Shown here one piece after another: positions 37,232 through 45,673 of a stretch of 64,000 nucleotides of DNA (position 1 is the stretch's first letter; each line of letters begins with the position of its first letter). Made by a program: the position numbers and the translations under genes. The notes below the pieces were generated by a model, which was not told where the DNA came from, made no database searches, and saw only the letters and a program-made list of their open reading frames with translations. The stretch lies in contig NZ_BOML01000018.1 of NCBI RefSeq assembly GCF_016862175.1, positions 1-64,000 of the forward strand, in the 5' to 3' direction. The DNA comes from Paractinoplanes durhamensis. GTDB taxonomy: Bacteria > Actinomycetota > Actinomycetes > Mycobacteriales > Micromonosporaceae.

Positions 37232-38015
37232 GGGTCAGGCCCGGGCCGGGGTCGGGGGTGGGGACCGGGGCCGGGATGCGGTATTCCTCGGTGAGCGTGG
37301 TCATCGGGCCCGGCCAGGTCGCCTGGGCCACCTCGATCGGCTTGCGGGTCTCGTCGAAGGCCACGTGCAGCAGGTGCAGCACCGGGGTGTCCGGGCGGAT
37401 CTGCAGGATCTCGGCCTCGTCGCGACTGGGTTGCCGGGCGCTGATCGTGTCGGTGGCCGACGCGTAGCGTTTGCCGAGGACATCCTCGGCCTCCTGGTAG
37501 AGCGGGCGGCCGAACGCCTCGGCCCGCTCCAGCGAGGTGCCGGACACGTCCGCCACCCGGAACCACGACGCGCCCACCTCGACGGTGGCGTCGTCGGTGC
37601 GCACGAGGTGCCGGCGGGCCAGCATCTCGGTGCCGTCGCGCACCCCGAACGCGTCCGCCACCTCCGGGGGAGCGGGTTCGCGGGCGACCGACACCAGCTG
37701 CTGCCGATAGCGGGCGGCCAGGTCGGCGTGGTAACCGCGATGGGCGCCGTAGCGGCCGCGGGACAGCCGGTTGAGACGGCGGCGGGTGCCGCGGACGTAC
37801 GTACCGGATCCGGGCTTGGTGATCAGGATGCCCTCGACCCGCAGCTGATCGACGGTGCGCTGCACGGTCTGCTTGGCCACGCCGAACATCTCCGCCATCG
37901 CCGGGATGGACGGGAGGCGCTCGCCGGGCTGCCAGTCACCGCGGCGGATGCGCTCGCGCAGCTGCGAGGCGATCTGGCGGTGCGGGAACTCCGCCGCCCC
38001 TGGATTGATCGTCAT
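37224..38015 (-). CDS. GntR-family regulator with UTRA domain (HutC type)
   Basis: The 263-residue protein has the GntR winged helix (about 10-75: ASQLRERIRRGDWQPGERLPSIPAMAEMFGVAKQTVQRTVDQL and TKPGSGTYVRG) and a UTRA effector domain (about 95-245, with REPAPPEVADAFGV and QPSRDEAEILQI). The C-terminus is Pro-rich. GGAGG lies five bases before the ATG. A CCTAGG-TT-CCTAGG inverted repeat overlaps the presumed -10 (TAGGGT), which suggests it represses itself. The ligand is unknown. Confidence 0.9.
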   Translation of the reverse strand: MTINPGAAEFPHRQIASQLRERIRRGDWQPGERLPSIPAMAEMFGVAKQTVQRTVDQLRVEGILITKPGSGTYVRGTRRRLNRLSRGRYGAHRGYHADLAARYRQQLVSVAREPAPPEVADAFGVRDGTEMLARRHLVRTDDATVEVGASWFRVADVSGTSLERAEAFGRPLYQEAEDVLGKRYASATDTISARQPSRDEAEILQIRPDTPVLHLLHVAFDETRKPIEVAQATWPGPMTTLTEEYRIPAPVPTPDPGPGLTLT

Positions 38016-38025
38016 GCCGACCTCC

Positions 38026-38043
38026 GAACCCTAGGTTCCTAGG
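38026..38043. promoter_or_regulatory. Operator-like CCTAGG-TT-CCTAGG upstream of gntR
   Basis: Two palindromic CCTAGG hexamers (38030-38035, 38038-38043) are separated by TT; GAACC...GGTTC also pairs across 38026-38038. The minus-strand -10 TAGGGT at 38028-38033 lies inside it, 12 nt before the ATG. Confidence 0.6.
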
Positions 38044-38081
38044 ATGCCCCGAAGGGGTGTGTCCGGGGTCGCGACACGCCG

Positions 38082-38111
38082 AAAAGGCCGTGACCCCGGA
38101 GGGCCACGGCC
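38082..38111 (-). terminator. Terminator-like hairpin after PAC2 gene
   Basis: On the minus strand a 7-bp stem GGCCGTG/CACGGCC (38105-38111 with 38086-38092) is followed by TTTT. It separates the PAC2 and GntR transcripts. Confidence 0.55.
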
Positions 38112-38131
38112 AAAGAAGCCGGGGAAAGCAG

Positions 38132-39001
38132 CTACCAGGAGCCGGCGGTGGGGCCGGCCGAGCCGCCGCGGCGGCGGAGGTACTTCTCGAACTCGCTGGC
38201 GATCTCGTCGCCGGTCAGCGGCTGGATGCCCTCGTCGCCGACCCGCTCCTCCAGCTCGCGAACGTATTCGCCGAGCTCGGCGTCCTGCTCGGCGGCGACC
38301 CGGACGCGCTTCTCCCATTCGTCGGCCTCCTCGGCCAGGTCGGCCATCGGGACCGGCAGGTCGAGAACGTCCTCCAGGCGGCTGAGCAGGGCGAGCGTCG
38401 CCTTCGGGCAGGGCGGGTTGTTGGCGTAGTGCGGGACGTGCACCCAGAAGCTCACCGCCTCGAGGTCGGCGCGGCCGGCCGCCTCGTGCAGCACACCGAC
38501 GATGCCGGTCGGGCCGTCGTACCGGGTCGGCGCCACCTTGTACTTGTCGGCGATGTCGGTGTCGGTGGCCGAGCCGCTGATCGGCAGCGGGCGGGTGTAG
38601 GGCACGTCGGCGAGCAGGGCGCCGAGCAGCACGATCCGCTCGACCTCCAGGCTGTGGCAGAGCTCGAGGACCTGCTCGCAGAAGGTGCGCCAGCGCATGC
38701 TCGGCTCGATGCCGCGGATCAGCACCACATCGCGGTCGGCGCCCTCGGGGCTGGCCACCATGAAGCGGGTGGTCGGCCACTCGATCTTCCGGGTCTCGCC
38801 CTCGGCCATCGTTATGGTCGGGCGGCTCACTTGGAAGTCGTAGAAGTCCTCCGGATCGATCGCGGAGATCTCCCGTGCCTGCCACACCTGCTCGAGGTGT
38901 TCCACGGCCGCGGTGGAAGCATCCGCAGCATCGTTCCAGCCCTCGAAGGCGGCGATGGCTACGGGGTTGCGAAGGACCGGGAGGCCGTCGAACTCAGTCA
39001 T
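38132..39001 (-). CDS. PAC2-family protein
   Basis: The 289-residue protein begins MTEFDGLPVLRNPVAIAAFEGWNDAADAS, the PAC2-family signature, and has ISAIDPEDFYDFQVSRP and GIPH-type loops (LIRGIEPSMRW). The eukaryotic name giver is a proteasome assembly chaperone; the actinobacterial members' role is not proved, but their presence near the proteasome region is suggestive. The C-terminal 50 residues are acidic and helical. TAGGCT lies 7 nt before the ATG, so the mRNA is probably leaderless. Confidence 0.92.
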   Translation of the reverse strand: MTEFDGLPVLRNPVAIAAFEGWNDAADASTAAVEHLEQVWQAREISAIDPEDFYDFQVSRPTITMAEGETRKIEWPTTRFMVASPEGADRDVVLIRGIEPSMRWRTFCEQVLELCHSLEVERIVLLGALLADVPYTRPLPISGSATDTDIADKYKVAPTRYDGPTGIVGVLHEAAGRADLEAVSFWVHVPHYANNPPCPKATLALLSRLEDVLDLPVPMADLAEEADEWEKRVRVAAEQDAELGEYVRELEERVGDEGIQPLTGDEIASEFEKYLRRRGGSAGPTAGSW

Positions 39002-39008
39002 AGGTGAC

Positions 39009-39014
39009 AGCCTA
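39009..39014 (-). promoter_or_regulatory. -10 hexamer TAGGCT of PAC2 gene
   Basis: On the minus strand TAGGCT is followed by 7 nt and the ATG at 39001. Confidence 0.55.
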
Positions 39015-39126
39015 CGTGCGGTGCGTGTGCGGCACTCATCGGCCGCGCCGCGCTCGCCGCGCCCGGCCCACTACAGAGAGCCGAATCACAGCATGCATAA
39101 AAGCGACAAAAAACCGCAAAATCCAA

Positions 39127-39672
39127 TCAAAGACCCGGCTTGAGTACGGCTGCGCAGCGGAGGTTTCGGTAACGCCCCTGGTAGTCCAACCCGTAGCCGA
39201 CGATCAGGCCGGGGCCGACGTCGAAGCCGACGTGCGTGGGGGTGTCGGCGAAGCGTGCCGTGTCCGGCTTACGGAGCAGCGCGCAGACCGCGATCGATCG
39301 GGGCGCGCGCTGGGCAAGATTGCTGATCAGCCAGCTCATCGTGAGGCCGGTGTCGATGACGCCATCGACGATGATCACGTCGCGACCGGAAATGTCGACC
39401 TCGAGGTCCTTCCGGAGGCGCACCGAGCCGGAGGCGCGGTTGCGGGTCGCGTACGACTTGATCGCCATCCAGGCGATCTCGGCCTGGGCGGGATAGGCGC
39501 GGGCCAGATCAACCGTGAAGGTGGCGGCCCCGCCCAGCACACCGATCATCACCGGAGTCGCGTCGGCATAGCGTTCGTGCAGCTCAGCGGCGAGCGCGGC
39601 GACTCGGGCGAGGATCTGCTCCTCGGTGAGGATCACCGTTTCCAGATCGTCTGCCACGTGGCCGGCATCCAC
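39127..39672 (-). CDS. Phosphoribosyltransferase (hypoxanthine PRTase-like)
   Basis: The 181-residue protein has the type I PRTase PRPP loop VIIVDGVIDTGLTMSWL and the pyrophosphate-binding loop VLGGAATFTVDLAR, with IKSYATRNRASGSVRL as flexible loop. It resembles purine salvage Hpt enzymes that make IMP/GMP. The first acidic pair of the PRPP loop reads VDGVID instead of the usual E-D pair. The GTG start has GGGAGG nine bases upstream. It is divergent from the phosphatidyltransferase gene. Confidence 0.88.
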   Translation of the reverse strand: MDAGHVADDLETVILTEEQILARVAALAAELHERYADATPVMIGVLGGAATFTVDLARAYPAQAEIAWMAIKSYATRNRASGSVRLRKDLEVDISGRDVIIVDGVIDTGLTMSWLISNLAQRAPRSIAVCALLRKPDTARFADTPTHVGFDVGPGLIVGYGLDYQGRYRNLRCAAVLKPGL

Positions 39673-39838
39673 CGTGTGTGCCCTCCCGAGGCCGACGAGA
39701 TTTGTCGTTGTGAAGATCCTGCCACGGTGCGGCAAACGGGAAATGGACCAGGTTGGTGGCTTTCGTGTTCGCTTCAGGGTCCGGTAAGGTCCGCGCGTCC
39801 GACTGTTCATCTTCTCGGCACCTTGGTGGAGTTGCTGC

Positions 39839-40711
39839 ATGGCGCAACGGGTCTCGCTCGGCGAAATTCGGTCCCGCACCTATAAGACGCGGGACGCGTG
39901 GTGGACAGTGTGGCTGGTCGACCCGCTGGCCTCGCGGCTGGTGTGGCTGGTCGCGCCGTGGCGGTGGGTCACCCCCAACCTGCTCACGTCGGCGGCGTTC
40001 GTCATCGGGATCGGCTCGGCCGCCGCGTTCTGGCAGGGCAGCTACGGCTGGCTGCTGGTCGGGGCGCTGCTGTTCCACCTGAGCTTCGTGCTCGACTGCA
40101 TGGACGGCAAGATCGCCCGGCTGAACGGGACCGGGTCGGTGTTCGGGGCGTGGCTCGACTACGTCTTCGACCGGCTGCGGGTGGCCGCGTGCGCGGTCGG
40201 CCTGTTCGGCGGGCAGTACGAACGGACCCACGACTTCGTCTACGTGTGGCTCGCCGGCCTGGTGCTCTTCCTCGACATGTTCCGCTACCTGAACGCCCTG
40301 CAGATGGGCAAGGTCAAGACGGAGATGAAGACGAACCTGGCGGAGCTGCACGGCCCCGCGCTCGTCGTCGAGGAGACCGCGGAGGAGCTCACCGCGCCCG
40401 AGGACGACACCGTCGACATGTACAGCGACTTCAAGAACCGCTTCGGGTTGTTCATGACGATCCGCAACGCGCTGATCCGGCAGCGGATCCGGGCGCACGT
40501 GATCAGCGGCATCGAGTTCATGATGTTCGTGTTCATCATCGGCCCGGTGGTGAACTGGATCATCGGGACGACGCTCATCTCGGCGGTGCTGCTGGCCGGC
40601 TTCGAGCTGCTGCTGATCTACAAGCTGTGGACGGCGACGCGGACGTACGAGCGCAAGATGGCCGTGATCCCGGCGCAGGCCGGGGAGCCGGTGGACGTCG
40701 TCTCGGTCTGA
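39839..40711 (+). CDS. CDP-alcohol phosphatidyltransferase
   Basis: The 290-residue membrane protein has the family signature D-x2-DG-x2-AR-x8-G-x3-D-x3-D in LDCMDGKIARLNGTGSVFGAWLDYVFD (about 84-110) and five or six membrane segments. It transfers a phosphoalcohol from a CDP-alcohol to another alcohol in phospholipid synthesis; the alcohol is unknown. An insert (about 175-200) rich in Glu and Asp between helices is unusual in length. GGTGGAG lies nine bases before the ATG. Confidence 0.92.
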   Translation: MAQRVSLGEIRSRTYKTRDAWWTVWLVDPLASRLVWLVAPWRWVTPNLLTSAAFVIGIGSAAAFWQGSYGWLLVGALLFHLSFVLDCMDGKIARLNGTGSVFGAWLDYVFDRLRVAACAVGLFGGQYERTHDFVYVWLAGLVLFLDMFRYLNALQMGKVKTEMKTNLAELHGPALVVEETAEELTAPEDDTVDMYSDFKNRFGLFMTIRNALIRQRIRAHVISGIEFMMFVFIIGPVVNWIIGTTLISAVLLAGFELLLIYKLWTATRTYERKMAVIPAQAGEPVDVVSV

Positions 40712-40712
40712 G

Positions 40713-41180
40713 TCACAGCACGTGGTCCATCAGGGCCACGTCGGTCAGCACCGAGTAACCGCTCTTCGCGTACAGCTCGATGGCCCGGACGTTGGTGGTC
40801 TCCGTCTGCAGTGACAGCCGGTGCGCGCCGGACGTCCGGGCGTCGTGCGCGATCAACTCCAGCAGAGCCTTGGCGACGCCCTTCTGGCGCGCCTGCGGCG
40901 CGACGTAGAGATCACGCACGAGCCAGGCGGTGCGCAGGGTGAGGGCGGCGGGTACGACCGCGATCGAGCAGATGCCGTACGCCTCGGCCGCGGTCCCGGC
41001 GACGTAGATCCTGGTCCGGGACGACATCACCTGTTCGAGCATCCACTCGGCGACCGCCTCCGGGGCCGGGTTGGCGCCGTAGTACTGCCGGTACTCGTCG
41101 AAGAGTGCGGCGGCGTCGCCGAAGAGGGTGTCGTCGGTGGCCGTGAGCCGGTGCACCGTCTCCGTGGCCATCGCCGTCAT
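40713..41180 (-). CDS. GNAT-family N-acetyltransferase
   Basis: The 155-residue protein has the GNAT acetyl-CoA motif VRDLYVAPQARQKGVAKALLELIAHDA (motif A, Q/R-x-x-G-x-A) and ETTNVRAIELYAKSGYSV (motif B). The substrate is unknown. The ATG at 41180 is chosen; a second ATG follows at 41171. It is divergent from a small membrane protein and converges with the phosphatidyltransferase gene. Confidence 0.88.
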   Translation of the reverse strand: MTAMATETVHRLTATDDTLFGDAAALFDEYRQYYGANPAPEAVAEWMLEQVMSSRTRIYVAGTAAEAYGICSIAVVPAALTLRTAWLVRDLYVAPQARQKGVAKALLELIAHDARTSGAHRLSLQTETTNVRAIELYAKSGYSVLTDVALMDHVL

Positions 41181-41225
41181 ACCGTCATAATCCCGTTGAG
41201 ACCGACAAATCGTTGTATAAACCCG

Positions 41226-41231
41226 CATAAT
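41226..41231 (+). promoter_or_regulatory. -10 hexamer CATAAT before membrane protein gene
   Basis: CATAAT lies 6 nt before the GTG at 41238, with no Shine-Dalgarno. Confidence 0.45.
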
Positions 41232-41237
41232 GCAACT

Positions 41238-41789
41238 GTGGCGCACATCGACCAAGTCCTCGGACCGGCCGACGACACCGTGACGTTCTTCCAGCCCCGG
41301 GCCATGGTCTACGTGACCATGCTGTGGGTGATCGCGGCCGTGTGGGTGGTCAGCCTCGGCCTGCACATCCTCGTCCGGCTAGCGGTCGGCGACACCCTCT
41401 CCGGCGACGACGTGGTCACCTACCTGGAGATAGCGCTGATCGTCCCGGTCGTGACGGCCGCCGGCATCCTGCTGATGGCGTGGAAGCGGCTGGGCTGGCT
41501 GCACAGCTCGATGCACGGCCTCGACTTCGCCGCCACCGGCCGCAAGCCGGTGCACCTGCCCTGGGCCGGCGTGGCCACGGTCGCGCTGCGGCACCGGGGC
41601 CCGTTCACCGAGCTGGTCGTCACCCCGGTCGCCCCGGATTTCGCCACGCCCGGTGACGGCCCGGGCCGCGCGCCCCGGATGCGCAAGCGCGGCGGCGAGG
41701 TCTCCTACCTGGTCGACGTCGGCCTGATGTCGCCGGGCCCGGACGTACTCCTGGCCGAGCTGCACCGCCGGCTGCCGACCAAGGTCTGA
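41238..41789 (+). CDS. Two-helix membrane protein, PH-like C-terminus
   Basis: The 183-residue protein has two membrane segments (about 25-47 and 64-82) and a C-terminal beta-rich cytoplasmic part with WKRLGWLHSSMHGLDFAATGRKPVHLPWAGVATVALRHRGPF, which has the look of a bacterial PH-like domain. I do not know its function. The start is decided by a leaderless -10; no ATG lies in the conserved part. Confidence 0.75.
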   Translation: MAHIDQVLGPADDTVTFFQPRAMVYVTMLWVIAAVWVVSLGLHILVRLAVGDTLSGDDVVTYLEIALIVPVVTAAGILLMAWKRLGWLHSSMHGLDFAATGRKPVHLPWAGVATVALRHRGPFTELVVTPVAPDFATPGDGPGRAPRMRKRGGEVSYLVDVGLMSPGPDVLLAELHRRLPTKV

Positions 41790-41841
41790 GCCCTTGACAG
41801 CCGCGCCAGGCTGACAGCGTGGCGGACTTCAGGCTCTCCCG

Positions 41842-42660
41842 ATGATCCACTCGGTGCCGGTCCGGGCGGGGGCGGCCGGCTGCGAGACGGTCCAGCGGGC
41901 CGCGGCGCCGGCGCTGCGCGGGCACGTGCTCGGCTACGGCGGCTTCCGCTCGGCGGACGGCCGGGCCATCGCGCACCGGCTGCTGCCGATCAGCGTGGCC
42001 GCGTTGATCGTCGACTTCGCCGGCGGACGAGCGGTCGTCACCGGGCCGCGCGCGGCGACGACCACCGACGGGCCGACCACCTGGGGGCACGGCGTCACCG
42101 TGGGGCTGACCCCGGCCGGGGTGCACGCGCTGCTCGGGGTCCCGATGCGGGAGCTGGTCGGCGCGACCCTCACCCTCGACGACCTGCCGGGCGCGCATGC
42201 TGCGGAGCTGCCCGAGCGGTTGGCGCAGGCCCCGGATCGGAGCAGCCGGTTCCGTCTGCTCGACGAACTGCTGGCGGCCCGGCTCGGCTCCGGGAGGGCC
42301 GGCGGCGACGGGACTGCGACCGGCGGCGCAGGCGTGGCCGGTGCGGCCTGGCGGCGACTCCAACAGTCCGGCGGGCGGCTGCGGATCGGGGAGCTGGCGG
42401 CCGAGCTCGGCGTCGGGCGGCGCGGGCTGGAGCGCGACTTCCGCGGCTCGTTCGGGCTGTCGCCGGGTGCCGTGGGCCGGATCGCGCGGTTCCAGCGGGC
42501 GCTGCGGCTGATCGGCGACGGCGTCGGGCTGGCCGAGGTCGCGGCCGCCGGCGGCTACGCCGACCAGCCGCACCTGACCAGGGAGACCCGGGCCATGGCC
42601 GGGGTCACGCCGGGGGAACTGCGCGCAATTGTTCAAGACCGGCCGCGATCGGCTGTCTAG
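41842..42660 (+). CDS. AraC-family regulator
   Basis: The 272-residue protein has an N-terminal sensing domain (about 10-120, with HGVTVGLTPAGVHALLGVPMRELVGATLTLDDL) and a C-terminal AraC HTH (about 175-265: RIGELAAELGVGRRGLERDFRGSFGLSPGAVGRIARFQRALRL and PHLTRETRAMAGVTPGE). Such regulators often control a neighbouring enzyme, here the SDR gene 11 nt downstream. Ligand unknown. No strong Shine-Dalgarno precedes the ATG. Confidence 0.88.
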   Translation: MIHSVPVRAGAAGCETVQRAAAPALRGHVLGYGGFRSADGRAIAHRLLPISVAALIVDFAGGRAVVTGPRAATTTDGPTTWGHGVTVGLTPAGVHALLGVPMRELVGATLTLDDLPGAHAAELPERLAQAPDRSSRFRLLDELLAARLGSGRAGGDGTATGGAGVAGAAWRRLQQSGGRLRIGELAAELGVGRRGLERDFRGSFGLSPGAVGRIARFQRALRLIGDGVGLAEVAAAGGYADQPHLTRETRAMAGVTPGELRAIVQDRPRSAV

Positions 42661-42671
42661 CCTTCGAGGGC

Positions 42672-43376
42672 ATGACGCTCAACGGGAAGACGGCGGTAGT
42701 CACGGGCGGGTCGCGGGGGATCGGGCGGGCCATCGTCGAGCGGCTCGCGGCGGCGGGGGCCGAGGTGGTGTTCACCTACGCGCACCAGGAGCCGGCCGAT
42801 CCGGTGCCGGGCACCGTGGGGGTGCGGGCCGACCAGGCCGACCTGGGCAATCTGGCGGCGATCTTCGACCGGGTCGCGGGCGGGCTGGACATCCTGGTGA
42901 ACAACGCCGGGACGGTGTCGCAGACGACGATCGCCGACCTGACCGTGGCCGAGATCGACCGGGTCTTCACGGTCAACTTCCGGTTCCCGTTGCTGGCCAT
43001 CCAGGCGGCCGTGCCGCTGCTGCGCGACGGCGGCCGGATCGTCAACATCTCCACGCTCAACACGGTGGCGGCCGGGCCGGGGCTGTCGCTCTACTGTGCC
43101 AGCAAGGCGGCGCTGGAGCAGGTCGCCGCGGTCGCGGCCAAGGAGCTCGGCCCGCGCGGGATCACCGTCAACACGGTGTCGCCGGGCGCCACCGACACCG
43201 AGATGCTGCGCTCGGTCAACTCCGCCGAGGGCCTCGCCCGGGCCGCCGAACTCACCGCGCTGGGCCGGCTCGGCACGCCCGCCGACATCGCGGCCGTCGT
43301 CGCGTTCCTGGTGTCGGCGGACGGCGGCTGGGTGACCGGCCAGAACATCCGGGCCACCGGCGGGCTGGACTTCTAG
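42672..43376 (+). CDS. Short-chain dehydrogenase/reductase
   Basis: The 234-residue protein has the NAD(P) motif TGGSRGIG at the N-terminus, the NNAG motif (ILVNNAGTV), a catalytic Ser in IVNISTLN, and Y-x3-K in LYCASKAAL. The C-terminal GGWVTGQNIRATGG is typical of FabG-like SDRs. The reaction is unknown. GAGGG sits close before the ATG, and TAGCCT lies 8 nt upstream, within the AraC gene's stop. It is most likely co-transcribed with or controlled by that regulator. Confidence 0.9.
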   Translation: MTLNGKTAVVTGGSRGIGRAIVERLAAAGAEVVFTYAHQEPADPVPGTVGVRADQADLGNLAAIFDRVAGGLDILVNNAGTVSQTTIADLTVAEIDRVFTVNFRFPLLAIQAAVPLLRDGGRIVNISTLNTVAAGPGLSLYCASKAALEQVAAVAAKELGPRGITVNTVSPGATDTEMLRSVNSAEGLARAAELTALGRLGTPADIAAVVAFLVSADGGWVTGQNIRATGGLDF

Positions 43377-43397
43377 TGCCGGTCGCCCGAAACCGCC

Positions 43398-43991
43398 CTA
43401 GCTCACCTCGAGCTCGGTGACCTGCAGCAGTGGGAGGCCGCCGGCCCTGGTGCCGGTCACCGTGACGATTGCCTCGAACGCGTCGTCCTCGGTCACGTCG
43501 CCGACCAGCGGGCCGCGCAGCACCACCCGGGTGGCGGTCGGCGAATCGGCGGAGTGCACGTAGGCGATCACGTCGTCGGCGTCGGCGGTGACGGCCTCGC
43601 CCAGGAGGGAGAACTTCTTGCCCTTCGCCGCGGCCGGGTCGGTGGCCAGGGCGGACAGCTCGCGGGCGGTGATCGGCGGCTCGGCCGGGGGCGTGGTCGC
43701 GTCGGCGACCGCCGGGTTGACCGTCACCGTGGTGCCGGTCGGCCGGGCCCGATCGGCCTCGGCGACCGCGGGATCGGCCGGGTTGACGATGTTGGACAGG
43801 ACGAAGACGCCGATCGTGATCCAGGCCGCGGAGATGAGGAGGCCGGCCAGGGCCATGCCGCGGCCCTCACCGGTGCGGTCCGAGCGGCGCAGGGCGAGGA
43901 ACGAGACGATCAGGCCGAACGGGCCGCCGAGGATGCTGAGCACGAGTCCGATCGGCGCCAGTGGATTGCCCTTGAACTGATCGTCATCCAT
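43398..43991 (-). CDS. DUF4190-like membrane protein
   Basis: The 197-residue protein begins with NPLAPIGLVLSILGGPFGLIVSFLALRR, a DUF4190-type membrane hairpin, and has a second segment GMALAGLLISAAWITIGVFVLSNIV. A Thr/Pro-rich linker follows, then a C-terminal soluble domain (about 115-197) with KKFSLLGEAVTADADDVIAYVHS and a beta-rich end. It is likely a membrane-anchored extracytoplasmic domain. Function unknown. Confidence 0.8.
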   Translation of the reverse strand: MDDDQFKGNPLAPIGLVLSILGGPFGLIVSFLALRRSDRTGEGRGMALAGLLISAAWITIGVFVLSNIVNPADPAVAEADRARPTGTTVTVNPAVADATTPPAEPPITARELSALATDPAAAKGKKFSLLGEAVTADADDVIAYVHSADSPTATRVVLRGPLVGDVTEDDAFEAIVTVTGTRAGGLPLLQVTELEVS

Positions 43992-44098
43992 GCGCCCGAT
44001 GGTGGCAGCACCCCGCCACCCGGCGGCCCGGGACGGCCTTGACCCCGCGCCTGGCCGGCTGCTGGGGCGGGTGCGGCCCGAGTGCGGTCGGGGGCTTT

Positions 44099-44839
44099 TC
44101 AGCGAGCGTATCCCTGAAGTGGTTTTCCGAAAGTGACAGCTACGCCGGGGGAGTAGAGCACGCTGATCGGCGGGCCGGTGGGGGTTGGCAGGCCGGCTGC
44201 GCTGATCAGGTCGTCGTCGAGGTCGATCAGCTCGGCGCGGCGCAGTGGCCAGCGTGGATGTTCGTTGGGCAGGTGGATCGTGCGGCCCCAGGCGTGGGTG
44301 TGCAGGCCCCAGCGAGCCGTCAGGAAGTGTTCGAGCGGGGTGGGTTCGGGGATCTCCTCGCCGATGCGGACGGTGAGGCTGCTGCTCGCCCCGCGCGGTC
44401 CTGGCCAGCGGCGTTTCGACGTGTACGTGAGGATTTCGCCGTCCCGTTTCAGGCGCATTCGGGCCCACATGTACGGCAGGCGCAGCCAGGCACGGGCGGT
44501 GAGGACCGGTAGCAGGCGCTCGGCGTCGAGGGAGCGGAAGACGACCGCGCGGTGACCGTTTTCGTCCACGCTGTACAGACGCACGTTGGTCTCGCAGAAC
44601 GTGCCGAGATAGGGCACGCCGGGCGTCCGCAGGAAGCCGACGCCGGCCATCCGGAACGCGATCAGCCCGACGTAGGTGACGCCGTCGAAAAGGTCGGGGG
44701 AGGTGCCCGGTGGGAGCAGCGGCGCGACCGTCGCCGGATCGGCCGGCCAGTGCAGGAAGGTCAGGTCGAGCCAGCGCTGACCCAGGATCGGGCGGCCGAC
44801 CGGGCGGGTCGTCTCGGGCGTGACCTGCTCGACGTTCAT
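44099..44839 (-). CDS. YqjF-family (DUF2071) protein
   Basis: The 246-residue protein has the YqjF/DUF2071 pattern: WLDLTFLHWPADPATVAPLLPPGTSPDLFDGVTYVGLIAFRM and FCETNVRLYSVDENGHRAVVFRSLDAERLL. The fold resembles acetoacetate decarboxylase; its role is unknown. TAGGTT lies 6 nt before the ATG, so it is probably leaderless. It runs in parallel with the phosphotransferase gene upstream of it (20-nt gap). Confidence 0.88.
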   Translation of the reverse strand: MNVEQVTPETTRPVGRPILGQRWLDLTFLHWPADPATVAPLLPPGTSPDLFDGVTYVGLIAFRMAGVGFLRTPGVPYLGTFCETNVRLYSVDENGHRAVVFRSLDAERLLPVLTARAWLRLPYMWARMRLKRDGEILTYTSKRRWPGPRGASSSLTVRIGEEIPEPTPLEHFLTARWGLHTHAWGRTIHLPNEHPRWPLRRAELIDLDDDLISAAGLPTPTGPPISVLYSPGVAVTFGKPLQGYAR

Positions 44840-44845
44840 GGTCGG

Positions 44846-44851
44846 AACCTA
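44846..44851 (-). promoter_or_regulatory. -10 hexamer TAGGTT of YqjF-family gene
   Basis: On the minus strand TAGGTT lies 6 nt before the ATG at 44839. It sits just before the phosphotransferase stop. Confidence 0.45.
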
Positions 44852-44859
44852 CGCGGTGC

Positions 44860-45630
44860 TCAGCCGAGATCCCACAGCAACCGGTAGTAGGCGATGCGTT
44901 CCCGGTCGGCGGCGATGCCGTAGGTGTCGAAGAACAGGTCCTCCCAGCCGTCGCCGTAGTTCCAGCTCAGGCTCCACGAGCCGACGGCGAGGTCGGCCCA
45001 GCGGTCGGCGACCCCCATGGTGGCCATGTCGACGTGTGCCCGCCAGCGGCCGTCGTCGCCGATCAGGGTGTTGGGGGCGCACGGGTCGCCGTGGCAGACG
45101 ACCAGGCGGTCGATCGGGGGTGGGGTTGCGGCTCGGCGCCAGGCCGCGCCGTTGCCGGGGTTGCGGTCGGCCCCGGCCAGGCGGCGTTCGACGCTCCAGT
45201 CGAAAGGGCATTCCTTGACGGGTACGCCGTGGTGCAGCTCGCGCAGTCCGTCGGCGATGGCCTTGACCGCGGTCGCCGGGTGCGCTTTCCAGTGCCGGTC
45301 GACGGCGGACCGGGCGTCGATCGCCTTGGTGACGAGCCAGGCGCCGGTGTCGTCCTGGCCGGCGCTGACCACCTCCGGGACCGGGGTCCAGCGGGCGGCC
45401 CACGCCAGTCGGCCGGCCTCCTGGGCAAGCGGCAGGTTCACCCCTTTCGGGGCGAATTTGACAAAATAGTCGTCATCGATGCGGTATGTCAGGCCGCCGA
45501 CCACATTTCGCCAGATCGGGGTGAGGCGGCGGCCGGCGGCGATCGCGGTCACCGCGGCGGGCACGTCGATGTCGGTACCGAAGTCCGTCTCCGGAGGCTG
45601 CACGGGCGTCAACTCTGCCACTTGCGTCAC
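44860..45630 (-). CDS. Aminoglycoside 3'-phosphotransferase-like kinase
   Basis: The 256-residue protein has the APH fold: DDDYFVKFAPKG with the ATP-binding Lys, the catalytic VVCHGDPCAPNTLI (H-G-D-x4-N) and the metal-binding HVDMATMGVADRWADLA. The LAVGSWSLSWNYGDGWEDLFFDTYGI segment resembles APH(3')-type resistance enzymes of actinomycetes. It could modify an aminoglycoside or an endogenous small molecule; I see no linked antibiotic cluster. GTG at 45630 is chosen; the frame continues upstream but loses family similarity and runs into the HAD gene's territory. Confidence 0.85.
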   Translation of the reverse strand: MTQVAELTPVQPPETDFGTDIDVPAAVTAIAAGRRLTPIWRNVVGGLTYRIDDDYFVKFAPKGVNLPLAQEAGRLAWAARWTPVPEVVSAGQDDTGAWLVTKAIDARSAVDRHWKAHPATAVKAIADGLRELHHGVPVKECPFDWSVERRLAGADRNPGNGAAWRRAATPPPIDRLVVCHGDPCAPNTLIGDDGRWRAHVDMATMGVADRWADLAVGSWSLSWNYGDGWEDLFFDTYGIAADRERIAYYRLLWDLG

Positions 45631-45673
45631 ACGGCAGCCCGGAGACCCGCCCGGGCGGGAAGAATTGGCGGCG

